DNA of 64,000 nt from Desulfosporosinus nitroreducens (GCF_023897015.1 NZ_JAMHFY010000010.1:1-64000), one strand, 5' to 3'; numbered from the stretch's first letter, positions 43,237 to 52,419 are shown. The notes: generated by a model from the letters alone, not told the origin. Program-made: numbers and translations.

Positions 43237-43527
43237 TAGGAAAACAATAATACATGCAATAAATGTAAAGATTAGTGCTATTGATGCAGGATTTTTGTAT
43301 TTCATGATGAAAATACAAATGGAGGTCTTTGACTTTCGCTAAGTTATTAAGTTGTTTCGAAATTAACACTGAAATTCCTTAAGAAAGCAGGATCGTGGCT
43401 GTATTGGATGCAGATGGTTATTTCGCTTTTTGATACTGGTCAGATAGTATAATTGATCTGTTACTAGTCAAGTTTCTTGAGGATTAGATGACAATCGTCA
43501 GACATTAGAAAGGTTGAGACAACTATC

Positions 43528-43911
43528 ATGAGAGAAGTAACAGCAGCAATTATCGTGGAGAACGATCAGGTCCTGATTGCTCAACGGGCAGATAATGATA
43601 AATTAGCAGGCAAATGGGAGTTCCCGGGTGGTAAGATTGAACCTGGTGAGAGTCTGCAAGAATGCTTGAAACGTGAGATTAACGAAGAATTAGACGTTGA
43701 GATAGACGTTTTGGATTTCTTTGGTGAGAGTATTTATACATATCAAACTGGAAGCATCAAACTAATGGCTTTTTGGTGTAAGTGGATTTCTGGAAACTTC
43801 ACGCTAAAAGTGCACAGCCAAATCGCTTGGGCTCATTCGTATGAATTAGACTTATATGAGTTTGCTCCTGCGGATATTCCCCTAGTGGAGAAATTAAAAC
43901 AATCCTTATGA
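43528..43911 (+). CDS. mutT: MutT-type Nudix hydrolase
   Basis: A 127-residue Nudix protein. The Nudix box GKIEPGESLQECLKREINEEL (about 34-54) is intact, preceded by QRADNDKLAGKWEFPGG as in MutT. It hydrolyses oxidised (8-oxo) or other nucleoside triphosphates to monophosphates. The ATG at 43528 follows AAAGG at longer spacing. It is 30 bp before the BenE-type transporter gene on the same strand. Confidence 0.88.
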   Translation: MREVTAAIIVENDQVLIAQRADNDKLAGKWEFPGGKIEPGESLQECLKREINEELDVEIDVLDFFGESIYTYQTGSIKLMAFWCKWISGNFTLKVHSQIAWAHSYELDLYEFAPADIPLVEKLKQSL

Positions 43912-43940
43912 TTGTCGGAAATACAATAGGAGATTAATAC

Positions 43941-45104
43941 ATGAGAACTTTAGGAGATTTGAATTATAAAAATTTTGTTGCAGGAATTGCGTCTGGTCTC
44001 TTAGCCATAACTGGTCCACCAGTCATTATTTTAGAAGCCGCATCTAAGGGTAACTTTACAATGAACCAGACTATTCTTTGGATGTTCTCTGTCTATGTCT
44101 TCGGTGGGCTTTATAGTATTCTGATCCCCCTGTATTATCGTATGCCGATTGTTGGTGCCCACTCTATTACTGGGGTTGCCTTTCTAGCAACCGTAACAAC
44201 CCAATTTACATATCATCAGCTTATCGGGTCCTATATTTTTGCAGGGCTGGTGATGCTAATGATTGGCTGTCTGGGTGTTTTTTCGAAACTGCTCGAATAT
44301 GTCCCCAAACAAATCATTTCTGTGATGCTAGCGGGAATGATTACAAAGTACATGGTGACTTTCGCAACTTCTATCCACCAACTCCCACTGGTTGGCGGAG
44401 TATCTCTTGTCGCATTCCTTATCTTTAGCAAATGGAATAAGCGGATTCCGCCAATGGTTGCGGCTATTTTGACGGGATTTACATTGTTACTTATAACACA
44501 GCCGTTAAATAGTGGTGCATTGGTATCATCATTTATCTTCCCCACGCCTCAATATCCGGTGTTTACCCCACTAAGCTTCCTTTCCGTTTCGATCCCCCTT
44601 GCTCTGCTTATTTTGAGTAATGATGCAGCGGTTGGGATTGGGGCCTTAGAACAAAATGATTATCGCCCTCCCGTAAATCGGATTATAGCTTTAAGTGGTA
44701 TTTTTTCGATTATTACCAGTTTCTTTGGAGGACAATCGGCTAATGTAGCCGGAATGATGACAGCGATTTGTTCGGATGAAGAGGCAGGTCCGCAGAAGAA
44801 ACGTTATATGGGAGCGGTCGTCTCAGGGACTATCATCCTTTTGTTCGGACTGTTTGCCTGGAAGCTGGTCCCTTGGATTCAGGCCTTGCCTTCAGCGTTT
44901 GTTTCTATACTTGTGGGTTTCGCCCTAATTGGCGTGTTTGGAAACAGCTTATCCGTAGGTTTTTCCAAACCAACGATGAAATTGAGTGCTGCATTTACCT
45001 TTGTCATTGCCGTATCTAATATTACGATCTTTAATATTAGTGCCCCGGTATGGGCGTTGGTTATGGGCACCTTCATCGCACGCTATGTTGAAACAGATCT
45101 ATGA
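43941..45104 (+). CDS. BenE-family benzoate/H+ symporter-like transporter
   Basis: A 387-residue membrane protein with about 12 segments, matching BenE: ASGLLAITGPPVIILEAASKGNFT at the start, GAHSITGVAFLATV, LSNDAAVGIGALEQNDYRPP in the middle and SPFGGQSANVAGMMTAICSDEEAGP-like FFGGQSANVAGMMTAI. BenE proteins import benzoate or related aromatic acids with protons. This fits with the UbiD and HyuA/B genes 8 kb away, but no direct link is shown. The ATG at 43941 follows ATAGGAGAT. Confidence 0.83.
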   Translation: MRTLGDLNYKNFVAGIASGLLAITGPPVIILEAASKGNFTMNQTILWMFSVYVFGGLYSILIPLYYRMPIVGAHSITGVAFLATVTTQFTYHQLIGSYIFAGLVMLMIGCLGVFSKLLEYVPKQIISVMLAGMITKYMVTFATSIHQLPLVGGVSLVAFLIFSKWNKRIPPMVAAILTGFTLLLITQPLNSGALVSSFIFPTPQYPVFTPLSFLSVSIPLALLILSNDAAVGIGALEQNDYRPPVNRIIALSGIFSIITSFFGGQSANVAGMMTAICSDEEAGPQKKRYMGAVVSGTIILLFGLFAWKLVPWIQALPSAFVSILVGFALIGVFGNSLSVGFSKPTMKLSAAFTFVIAVSNITIFNISAPVWALVMGTFIARYVETDL

Positions 45105-45445
45105 ATGGATAAATAATTCAAAGGTTGTATAAACACTTATCGTACCTCAGATATTTAAATCAAAAAATATGAATATCATAACAATGGTCGTCTAGCAGTC
45201 CTCTCTATAGTGCGATTTTTATGCTATAATTGGAAATAGGTGCAGTTGTGAAGCAACATTCTAAGGTGTTTTGTTCCTCTTGAAATGGAAGCGACTGGTG
45301 TTTCGATTAGTAGGTTATTAACATATAGCACTGAAAAATCCTATCAGGTAATACTTAACTATTAGCCTGTACATAGTCCTTGAAGACGAGATTGTAACAT
45401 TAGCTTAAAACGTAGAAATTTCATCTGAACGAAGAGGTTGATACT

Positions 45446-45508
45446 ATGTTCCTTTATGAGAATGGGAAACGTAAAATGGAATGTAGTCTTGTGTTTAAAT
45501 TCAAATGA
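45446..45508 (+). CDS. Possible 20-codon leader peptide upstream of ilvB
   Basis: MFLYENGKRKMECSLVFKFK with AGAGGTTGAT before the ATG. It is the only ORF-like feature in 45105-45513. It is not rich in Leu, Ile or Val codons and no attenuator pair was found, so a role in ilv regulation is doubtful. Confidence 0.2.
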   Translation: MFLYENGKRKMECSLVFKFK

Positions 45509-45513
45509 TGTTA

Positions 45514-45605
45514 AGTAAACTCGTTTAACTAAAGTTGAACATCGAGACTTCGGTGGGGGACCACTCCCACTTGTAGAATTGGGGGTCTCACGATTGGATG
45601 AATGG
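45514..45605 (+). ncRNA. Structured RNA-like element, copy C (minimal form)
   Basis: Begins AGTAAACTCG with a GTTTAAC/GTTGAAC hairpin, then GAACATCGAGACTTCGGTG. It passes directly to GGGGGACCACTCCCACTT, an imperfect hairpin with GGGGGTCTCA, and GGATGAATGG. It is the same 5' and 3' modules as copies A and B with no middle section, 92 nt in total. It reads toward ilvB and ends about 75 bp before the likely ilvB start, so it lies in the ilvB leader. Confidence 0.5.
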
Positions 45606-45682
45606 ATAGTTTGGTCAAACCGTTCAAAAGTAACGATTATTTGATAGATTTGTTATGGGAAAAGAAAGTGAGGGTTACTGAT

Positions 45683-47383
45683 TTGATAATGACAGGAGCA
45701 GAGGCAATTATAGAATCCCTAAAAAATGAAAACGTTGATGTGGTGTTCGGCTATCCCGGAGGGGCAGTGCTGACGCTTTATGATGCTTTGTACCAAGCCG
45801 ACTTTAGGCATATACTCACTAAACATGAGCAAGGATCGGTCCATGCGGCTGACGGTTATGCAAGGGCTACTGGTAAAGTCGGAGTTGTTATCGCAACCTC
45901 CGGACCGGGGGCAACAAATCTCATAACAGGAATTGCCACAGCCTACATGGATTCTATTCCTTTAGTGGCTATTACGGGTCAAGTTTCAGTTCCTCTGATT
46001 GGTAGAGATTCCTTTCAAGAAGCAGATATTCGGGGCATCACAACCCCTATTACTAAACACAATTATTTGGTAAAGAAGGTTGAGGATTTACCAGGGGCAC
46101 TTAAAGAAGCCTTTCATATTGCACGAACAGGAAGACCGGGCCCCGTGGTTGTTGATATTGCTAAAGATGTCTTTGCAGCTTCTTTTGATTACCAATATCC
46201 CAATGTGGTTAAGTTGCGTGGCTATCGCCCTGTGTGTGAAGGCGATTCTGAAATGATCGATAAGGTCTTTGCTGAAATGAAGTTAGCACGGAAGCCTCTA
46301 ATTTTTGTTGGAGGCGGGGTCAATCTATCTGATTCATCTGAGGAGTTAAAAGCTTTAATCGAACAGAGCGGGTTTCCGGTTATTTCAACATTGATGGGCT
46401 TAGGATGTGTACCCAATGAACACCCTCAATTCTTAGGCATGGTTGGAATGCATGGAACTTATGCAGCGAATATGGCTACAACGGAATGTGATTTGCTTAT
46501 TGGAATTGGGGTTCGTTTTGATGACAGAGTGACTGGGCTTCTGAGTGAGTTTGCTGCGAAAGCCAAAATTGTCCATTTTGACATCGATCCAGCCGAAATC
46601 AATAAAAACGTTTTAGCACACTTGCGCGTAGTCGGGGATATGAGATGGTCAATTCCAGCCCTGTCTCAACGAGTTAAGAATGTCTCTGCCGAGCTAACAG
46701 AGCAAGCTCGACCTTGGCTGGAGAAAGTGCGTAACTGGCATCAAGAAAAGCCTTTGACCTATGAACAAGGCCCAGATGTTGTTATGCCGCAAGCAGTTGT
46801 CGAAAAGGTTAGTCAGTTGACTCAAGGTGATGCTGTAATTGTTACTGACGTAGGCCAACACCAGATGTGGGTTGCACAATTCTACGGCTTTAAAAATCCC
46901 CGCTCATTGCTCACGTCAGGCGGGCTTGGGACAATGGGCTATGGTCTGCCGGCTGCTTTAGGTGCACAATGTGGTTTGCCGGATAGACCAGTTATCCTCT
47001 TCGTCGGTGATGGCGGAATCATGATGAATTGTCAGGAGTTAGCAGCTGTTGCAGAGTATAATTTCCCGGTTAAAGTCCTTATCTTTAATAATCAGTGTTT
47101 AGGAATGGTTGCTCAATGGCAGAGAATGTTTTACGGTGGACGCTATTCTCATACGAGTTTAAAAGGGTCAACGACTGATTTTGTTAAATTGGCTGAAGCG
47201 ATGGGTGTAGCTGGTCTGAGAGTGACTAAGCCTGAGGAGCTGGAAAAAGTTCTGGAACAAGCGTTGGCGATTCCTGGTCCGGTGGTCGTGGACATTCGGA
47301 TCCCGGAAGTGTTAGATGTATTGCCTATGGTTCCGGCAGGTGCATGTCTAGATCAGATGATGATGGGAGGAGTAGAGGAATGA
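45683..47383 (+). CDS. ilvB: Acetolactate synthase, large (catalytic) subunit
   Basis: A 566-residue ThDP enzyme. The catalytic glutamate is in TKHEQGSVHAADGYARATGKVGV, the FAD/quinone-fold middle has IGVRFDDRVTG, and the ThDP-Mg motif is GDGGIMMNCQELAAVAEYNFPVKVLIFNN. It condenses pyruvate to acetolactate, or with 2-oxobutyrate to acetohydroxybutyrate, the first step of branched-chain amino acid synthesis. The TTG at 45683 (GAGGG 8 nt upstream) gives the normal family length; the frame upstream to 45602 runs into the RNA-like element. It overlaps ilvN by 4 bp. Confidence 0.93.
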   Translation: MIMTGAEAIIESLKNENVDVVFGYPGGAVLTLYDALYQADFRHILTKHEQGSVHAADGYARATGKVGVVIATSGPGATNLITGIATAYMDSIPLVAITGQVSVPLIGRDSFQEADIRGITTPITKHNYLVKKVEDLPGALKEAFHIARTGRPGPVVVDIAKDVFAASFDYQYPNVVKLRGYRPVCEGDSEMIDKVFAEMKLARKPLIFVGGGVNLSDSSEELKALIEQSGFPVISTLMGLGCVPNEHPQFLGMVGMHGTYAANMATTECDLLIGIGVRFDDRVTGLLSEFAAKAKIVHFDIDPAEINKNVLAHLRVVGDMRWSIPALSQRVKNVSAELTEQARPWLEKVRNWHQEKPLTYEQGPDVVMPQAVVEKVSQLTQGDAVIVTDVGQHQMWVAQFYGFKNPRSLLTSGGLGTMGYGLPAALGAQCGLPDRPVILFVGDGGIMMNCQELAAVAEYNFPVKVLIFNNQCLGMVAQWQRMFYGGRYSHTSLKGSTTDFVKLAEAMGVAGLRVTKPEELEKVLEQALAIPGPVVVDIRIPEVLDVLPMVPAGACLDQMMMGGVEE

Positions 47384-47877
47384 AGCATACACTTGCTGTA
47401 TTAGTAGAAAATAAACCGGGAGTTTTAACCCATATTTCCGGACTTATTAGCCGAAGAGCTTTTAATATTGAAAGTATCGCGGCTGGTTACACTGAAGAAC
47501 CCGATACCACCAGGATTACGATTGTGGTTGAGGGGAATGAAATCGAACAGGAACAAGTTGTTAATCAGTTGTCAAAATTAATAGATGTTATAAAAATCAG
47601 TGATCTTACTGCAGTAGAGTCAATTCAACGAGAATTAGCCTTGATTAAGGTCAAGGCAAGTGCTGCTACACGTTCAGATATCATTAATATAGTGGAGATT
47701 TTTCGAGCAAGTATTGTCGATGTTAACAGGGAAACAATGGTTATCGAACTTTCAGGGGATGAAACAAAGATTGATGCCCTCTGCCAAGTATTAGAGGATG
47801 ATCATGGCATAATTGAAATAGTCCGCACTGGTAAAATTGCCCTTTCACGAGGGCCTGTCCCGGCAAAAGATCAGTAA
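47380..47877 (+). CDS. ilvN: Acetolactate synthase, small (regulatory) subunit
   Basis: A 165-residue IlvN. The N-terminal ACT domain (HTLAVLVENKPGVLTHISGLISRRAFNIESIAAG) binds valine for feedback inhibition. The C-terminal domain (ELALIKVKASAATRSDIINIVEIFRA) activates the catalytic subunit. The ATG at 47380 overlaps the ilvB stop (ATGA) behind GGGAGGAG, so translation is coupled. Followed by a strong terminator; no further ilv genes are attached. Confidence 0.93.
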   Translation: MKHTLAVLVENKPGVLTHISGLISRRAFNIESIAAGYTEEPDTTRITIVVEGNEIEQEQVVNQLSKLIDVIKISDLTAVESIQRELALIKVKASAATRSDIINIVEIFRASIVDVNRETMVIELSGDETKIDALCQVLEDDHGIIEIVRTGKIALSRGPVPAKDQ

Positions 47878-47960
47878 GAAATGCGGTGCATTGAAGCAGA
47901 AGATCTATGGAGTAAACCCAACCTGATAGTCATAAAATAAGCGCTTACTCATGAAGAATA

Positions 47961-48009
47961 AAAAGAACGTGGTGTTACGCAGGTTAATGCGAGACACCAC
48001 GTTCTTTTT
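47961..48009. terminator. Terminator after ilvN
   Basis: A 15-bp perfect stem AAAAGAACGTGGTGT (47961-47975) with ACACCACGTTCTTTT (47994-48008), A run before and T run after. It can serve both directions. Confidence 0.9.
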
Positions 48010-48040
48010 ATAAGGACATATACGAAATTGGGAAGCTTTC

Positions 48041-48084
48041 GTCACCGAAGCCTCGATGCGGAAAATTTGGTTGAACGAGTTAAA
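48041..48084 (-). ncRNA. Structured RNA-like element, copy D (5' half only, degraded)
   Basis: On the minus strand ACTCGTTCAACC leads to CATCGAGGCTTCGGTGACG, matching the 5' module of copies A-C. The first hairpin is disrupted (GTTCAAC no longer pairs) and no 3' module follows. It lies just past the end of the amidase gene. Confidence 0.4.
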
Positions 48085-48102
48085 CGACAAAATGTTAACG
48101 GC

Positions 48103-50367
48103 TTAAGCTTCAGGCAGGGGGTTTTTATAATAGTTATAGATACCAATAAAGATGGCGCCGGCAACATTCTTTTGGAAGGTCGGATTTTGTAACCTTGCCT
48201 CTTCATAAGGATTGGATATGAAGGCTGTTTCAAGCAAGATTGAAGGTATAGTTGTATTGCGTAGAACATAAAAACCTGATTGTTTCGGTCCGCGGTTGTT
48301 TGTTTTGATAGTGTCGATGACAGCAGATTGAATGCTAACTGCAAGATGTTGACTCTCATATTGCTTTGGATTATCTTCAGAATAATAGGTTGAAGTCCCT
48401 TGAACATTCGTGTTAAGACTCGCATCATTATGAATGCTTATAAATAAGTCTGCTTTCGATTTATTGGCCAAATCTACTCGACCTTGGAGGTCCTCGACTT
48501 CTGAGTAGGTTGTGTTTGTACAGAGGGAGACATCCTTATCTCGAGTAAATATAACGGTTGCACCAGCCTGTTTTAATGTATCGTTTAAGGCCAGGGCTAT
48601 AGCTAAGGTGTTGTTTTTTTCGTAAGTTGGTGTTGGGCCGCTTGCTCCCTTATCCGGTCCGCCGTGTCCAGGGTCAATCATAATAGTTTTACCCGACAAT
48701 GCGTTAGCGGGGATTCCCTCAAAAGGATTGATGAGAACTTCCTTTGAAGGATCATAGGTTGTGACAGGGGGAGGATTTTCAATGGGATTATCGGCAGGAG
48801 GTGTGATGTCATCATCCCCTCTTGAGGGATCAGTTGGTTGTTTGATTTCTGAGGGGAGAGAAGGGAAGGTTTTAAGATTGTCCGTATATTTCGATGAAAC
48901 TTTTCCTTCAATAATAGTTTGAGCGTAGGAGCTAATAATACCGGTTCCACCTAAAATGTAAACTTGGCCATTGACACTTAAATTTATGGGTGCAGAAGGT
49001 GTAGCAGGTGTAGTAGGTTTTTCAGCGTTTGTCGTTGAAAGTGTTACATAATCAGCAGAAATCCATCCTGTTTTAGATTGATAGGTTGTCTTGTACCATT
49101 GACCTTGTTGATCAATAAGCTCAACGGATGTATCTTTCGGTATGGTGACAAGCATGCTTCCGCTGGAAGAGGGCGTGTCTCTAAGGTTTAAGCCACCTGA
49201 GGCGCTGATGACTCCCATTTTCGATGTTACGGTTAGATAATCAGCAGAAACCCAACCCGTTTTCGATTGATAAGTTGTTTTATACCATTGGTCCTGCTTT
49301 TCGATCAAGTCGATGGTCGCCTCTGCTGGAATGGTGATAAGCACGTTCCCAGTGGAGGAGGGAGTCTCTCTAAGGTTTAAGCCCCCAGAAGCAGTGACTT
49401 TTCCTTGATTTAGAGAACTATTAGTACCGTTGCTTGAGTTTGAGTCCTGGGTTGGGGGTTCAACTTTCATATGTTCGCGCATGATGCTATAAACCGCGGG
49501 TGGAATATCGTCTTTTTCTGTAAGTAAAAGGGGTGCATTAGACTTTGAAGCAAGAACGGTTCCGGCCACAGCGTCTGGAAATGTGATGCCAGATGCTAAG
49601 AAAAGGTCATTGGACTGATAGGTATCTTTCATAAACGAAACGACTTTGGCGTTTGTCTCGTAACGATCGTAGCCACCTAAACGGGTTTCAATAGTGAAGT
49701 TATTCTTGGTTAATTCTTTAGTAGGAACAACGACTTCGCCTCCAATAACAAACAAGTGCTTAGGTGCAGTTTCTTGATAGTATTGAATGACAGAAGCAGG
49801 AAGAGTGGTTGATGTAAGGATGATAGGGATCTGCTTTATACCAGCAAAAGTTGCAGCTGATAAAGCATCAGGGAAATTATCACCATTGGCAAGAATCATA
49901 GAATCACTAAATAATTCTTTGGCAAGAAGAACCGACGTTTCATAACGATCTATTCCCCCAATTCGATCCCATTGCAGTGACAGACCTTCAAGTTCCTTTT
50001 CAATTGCAGGCTGTAAACAAGCAGTACCTCCCAGAAGAATGACTTTATCCGGCGATAATCGTTGCAGTTCTTTGACAACGCGTGGGTCAATCGAGTCTCC
50101 TTTAGTAAGTAAGATGGGTGCATTTAAGTTTACGGCAAAAGGGGTTGCTGCGATAGAATCTGGATAGTCGTTGTATTCACATAAAATAACCGTTAGAGCT
50201 GAGTCCCATCCTTTTTGAGATATTTTAAGAGCAGTTTCAACTCTGTCTTGTCCGGCAATACGTTCAGTTGAGAAAGCCAAGGGGCTTGCTTGGGTTATAA
50301 AAGGCGTGCATAAGGCAAATGCAAGCGAAGTTATGACAGATAAAATGAGCTTTTTCAGAAGGTCCAC
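48103..50367 (-). CDS. Cell-wall amidase with CWB2 and SH3 domains
   Basis: A 754-residue exported protein. Signal peptide (KKLILSVITSLAFALCTPFITQA); CWB2 repeats at about 37-130, 134-225 and 227-300, the last interrupted; two bacterial SH3 domains at about 318-380 and 383-445; the displaced end of the third CWB2 repeat (VYILGGTGIIS, about 469); a Pro/Asp-rich linker; and amidase_3 at about 555-748 with zinc ligands in IDPGHGG, YEKNNT and SIHND and the catalytic Glu in LLETAF. It cuts the N-acetylmuramoyl-L-alanine bond while bound to wall polymer. The GTG at 50367 is weakly supported; a CTG three codons in is an alternative. Confidence 0.9.
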   Translation of the reverse strand: MDLLKKLILSVITSLAFALCTPFITQASPLAFSTERIAGQDRVETALKISQKGWDSALTVILCEYNDYPDSIAATPFAVNLNAPILLTKGDSIDPRVVKELQRLSPDKVILLGGTACLQPAIEKELEGLSLQWDRIGGIDRYETSVLLAKELFSDSMILANGDNFPDALSAATFAGIKQIPIILTSTTLPASVIQYYQETAPKHLFVIGGEVVVPTKELTKNNFTIETRLGGYDRYETNAKVVSFMKDTYQSNDLFLASGITFPDAVAGTVLASKSNAPLLLTEKDDIPPAVYSIMREHMKVEPPTQDSNSSNGTNSSLNQGKVTASGGLNLRETPSSTGNVLITIPAEATIDLIEKQDQWYKTTYQSKTGWVSADYLTVTSKMGVISASGGLNLRDTPSSSGSMLVTIPKDTSVELIDQQGQWYKTTYQSKTGWISADYVTLSTTNAEKPTTPATPSAPINLSVNGQVYILGGTGIISSYAQTIIEGKVSSKYTDNLKTFPSLPSEIKQPTDPSRGDDDITPPADNPIENPPPVTTYDPSKEVLINPFEGIPANALSGKTIMIDPGHGGPDKGASGPTPTYEKNNTLAIALALNDTLKQAGATVIFTRDKDVSLCTNTTYSEVEDLQGRVDLANKSKADLFISIHNDASLNTNVQGTSTYYSEDNPKQYESQHLAVSIQSAVIDTIKTNNRGPKQSGFYVLRNTTIPSILLETAFISNPYEEARLQNPTFQKNVAGAIFIGIYNYYKNPLPEA
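49026..49404 (-). repeat. Tandem 189-bp repeat coding for two SH3 domains
   Basis: Two adjacent units with a period of exactly 189 bp (63 residues) encode near-identical SH3 domains. Both contain ASGGLNLR, then QWYKTTYQSKTGW and SADY. The divergence is mostly conservative, suggesting duplication within the gene. Confidence 0.85.
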
Positions 50368-50474
50368 CCTTTCTTTTATGAAGTTATGTAGATTATACCA
50401 TAAAAACCAACAGCATTTGCTGAATTTAGCTCTAGTTCATCATAAATAGGACTAAAGACCTTGAAAATTTTAAA

Positions 50475-50514
50475 GGACAGTACAAGCGGGTTTCAACCCC
50501 CTTTTCTACTGTCC
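50475..50514 (-). terminator. Terminator after the sensor kinase gene
   Basis: GGACAGTA (50475-50482) pairs with TACTGTCC (50507-50514), with inner AAG/CTT and GGG/CCC pairs. On the minus strand it is followed by TTTAAAATTTT. It separates the kinase from the amidase gene. Confidence 0.7.
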
Positions 50515-50604
50515 CTTAAAAAAAGCCATAAGTTTTTGGCAAAAATCATTAAATTAATATGATAGCGGTCAATCTATCTGGAAAATAATGTACCTATTAT
50601 CGCC

Positions 50605-52419
50605 TTACAGTACTGTTTTAAATCGGACAAAAAATGTTGTTCCAGCAGAGCTACTATTGACATCTATGCTTGCGTTATTTCTTTCTGCAATGCTATAACA
50701 TGTTGCTAACCCTAATCCTGTCCCTTGTTCCTTTGTGGTAAAGAAAGGAGTCCCGATTTTATCGAGAATTTCTGGTTCTATTCCTGGACCTTCATCTTTA
50801 ATAGCCAGGACGGTTTCATCACCATCTGTAAAAGTTCGGATTGTAACTTGTCCCCCATTTTGCATGGCTTCAATTCCGTTTCTTACTAAGTTAATAATCA
50901 CTTGATGAATTTCGTTTCTGTCAATTTCTAGATCAGTGACAGGCAGCTTCTCCCAAAGAATACTATGATCGGCATTTAAGGCATCTGCTTGAAGTAACGG
51001 AAAAAGGTCATCAATAATCTTATTTAAGTTATAAGCTTGGACATTGGATGGCTTATTACTAGACAAGGAAAGAAAGTCTGTGATAATTGAATTAGCACGA
51101 TCTAGTTCTTCGATCATCATAGAAAAATAGTCCTGATACTTAATACACTCTTTTTTTTCACTTAGTATTTGAAGGAAACCCCTAACTGTGGTCATAGGGT
51201 TTCGTACCTCATGTCCTATACCTGCCGCCATTTGACCAATAAGATTCAGTCTGTCGAGTCGGAGCAGTTCGTTTTCATTGCGTACTTGATCCGTTATGTC
51301 GATCATAACAATCAGTAAACAGGGTTCTTCTTGGAGCATGATTTTTTGTGTAGAGAACAATCCTTCTCGTAATACTCCGTTCTTGGTTTGAAACAGATAT
51401 TTATGATTTGTGAGCACTCCATTTTCTGATATCAGTTCAATTCTGCTTTTATTCATAACATTGATGGGAAATAAGTTAAAATCCTTAGCGTTTTTACCAA
51501 TTATATCCTCCCTGGCATAGCCTGTTGTTTGAAGCCACATATCATTGACATCAATGAACTGACCCTCCTCGATCGTTAGAATAGACTTTGAGACTGGGCT
51601 ATACCTAAAAACTTTATGGAATCGTTCACCAGAAAGCTGAAGCTCCTTGTAAGGGAATACAATATAACCGACGAAGACTGCTTGTAGAAAAAAGTAGTAA
51701 TAAACTATTTTTAAAACATGGCCAAGTACATTATAGAAATTTGTAATGTTTGTAAAGACGGTGAAACATAATTCAGCAGGAACAGCTACAAGAATTGCAA
51801 GCAGCAAATATTTTTTTGTTACCATATCCTCTTGAAGGTAACCCTTTGATAACCTGTAAAGAAACCAAATAAACATAGATATTATAATATATTCAATTGC
51901 GATCTTTAAGGGCGTTACGCCTTCGGGTGTAAGTAATGTTGGAAATGTATCAGGGGTATATAAAAACACGAACCCTATGAAAAAAGAGAGAAAAAGTGTG
52001 AAAGCGAGTCCTTTATATCGGCTTATTGATCTACCAATTGAAGTTGTACTTAAAATTAAAAAGAGTGCTTCAAAAAATCTACCTGCTAGCCAATACTTAG
52101 CAGATAGATCGTAATAACCAAGAGGATAGAATCCAAGACCTTGCCAGTAAAAGGTATGCAAGACATCGAGAATTGCAACCCCTAAAAAACCAAATCCTAG
52201 TATTAAATTTATTTTTTGAATTTTACTGATAAACCAAATTGCAAGAAAAGAAGAAAATGCGATTAAAATACAGAAAATCTCCAAAACCGTGTGAATTACA
52301 GCAAAGGATGATGCCCATGCTGGTGTAATGATAAATGAAATGAATAAAGAGAAAACGAGTATAGATATAAGTCTTTGCAAAGTAGTTTGATCTATAAACT
52401 TCGAGACGATGGTTGGCAA
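50605..52419 (-). CDS. Membrane sensor histidine kinase (MASE3-PAS-HisKA-HATPase)
   Basis: A 604-residue kinase. An N-terminal MASE3 sensor with about seven to eight helices (LGFGFLGVAILDVLHTFYWQGLGF) spans about 10-235. A PAS domain (EEGQFIDVNDMWLQTTGYAREDIIGK) covers about 265-375. HisKA has the phospho-acceptor in AAGIGHEVRNPMTTVRGFL, and HATPase the G boxes DEGPGIEPEI and GTGLGLATCYSI. The core resembles Bacillus sporulation kinases (KinA-E, KinB). No response regulator is adjacent. The TTG at 52419 follows AAAGGATG. Monocistronic. Confidence 0.88.
   Translation of the reverse strand: MPTIVSKFIDQTTLQRLISILVFSLFISFIITPAWASSFAVIHTVLEIFCILIAFSSFLAIWFISKIQKINLILGFGFLGVAILDVLHTFYWQGLGFYPLGYYDLSAKYWLAGRFFEALFLILSTTSIGRSISRYKGLAFTLFLSFFIGFVFLYTPDTFPTLLTPEGVTPLKIAIEYIIISMFIWFLYRLSKGYLQEDMVTKKYLLLAILVAVPAELCFTVFTNITNFYNVLGHVLKIVYYYFFLQAVFVGYIVFPYKELQLSGERFHKVFRYSPVSKSILTIEEGQFIDVNDMWLQTTGYAREDIIGKNAKDFNLFPINVMNKSRIELISENGVLTNHKYLFQTKNGVLREGLFSTQKIMLQEEPCLLIVMIDITDQVRNENELLRLDRLNLIGQMAAGIGHEVRNPMTTVRGFLQILSEKKECIKYQDYFSMMIEELDRANSIITDFLSLSSNKPSNVQAYNLNKIIDDLFPLLQADALNADHSILWEKLPVTDLEIDRNEIHQVIINLVRNGIEAMQNGGQVTIRTFTDGDETVLAIKDEGPGIEPEILDKIGTPFFTTKEQGTGLGLATCYSIAERNNASIDVNSSSAGTTFFVRFKTVL

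Noticed and set aside
43091-43342. 83-codon plus-strand frame
   Set aside because: It reads through copy B of the RNA-like element in antisense; Ser-rich low-complexity product with no ribosome site.
45105-45601. T-box leader for ilvBN
   Set aside because: No T-box consensus or specifier stem was found.
45602-45682. Longer ilvB start
   Set aside because: The upstream frame overlaps the end of copy C and has no ribosome site; the TTG at 45683 has one and gives the normal length.
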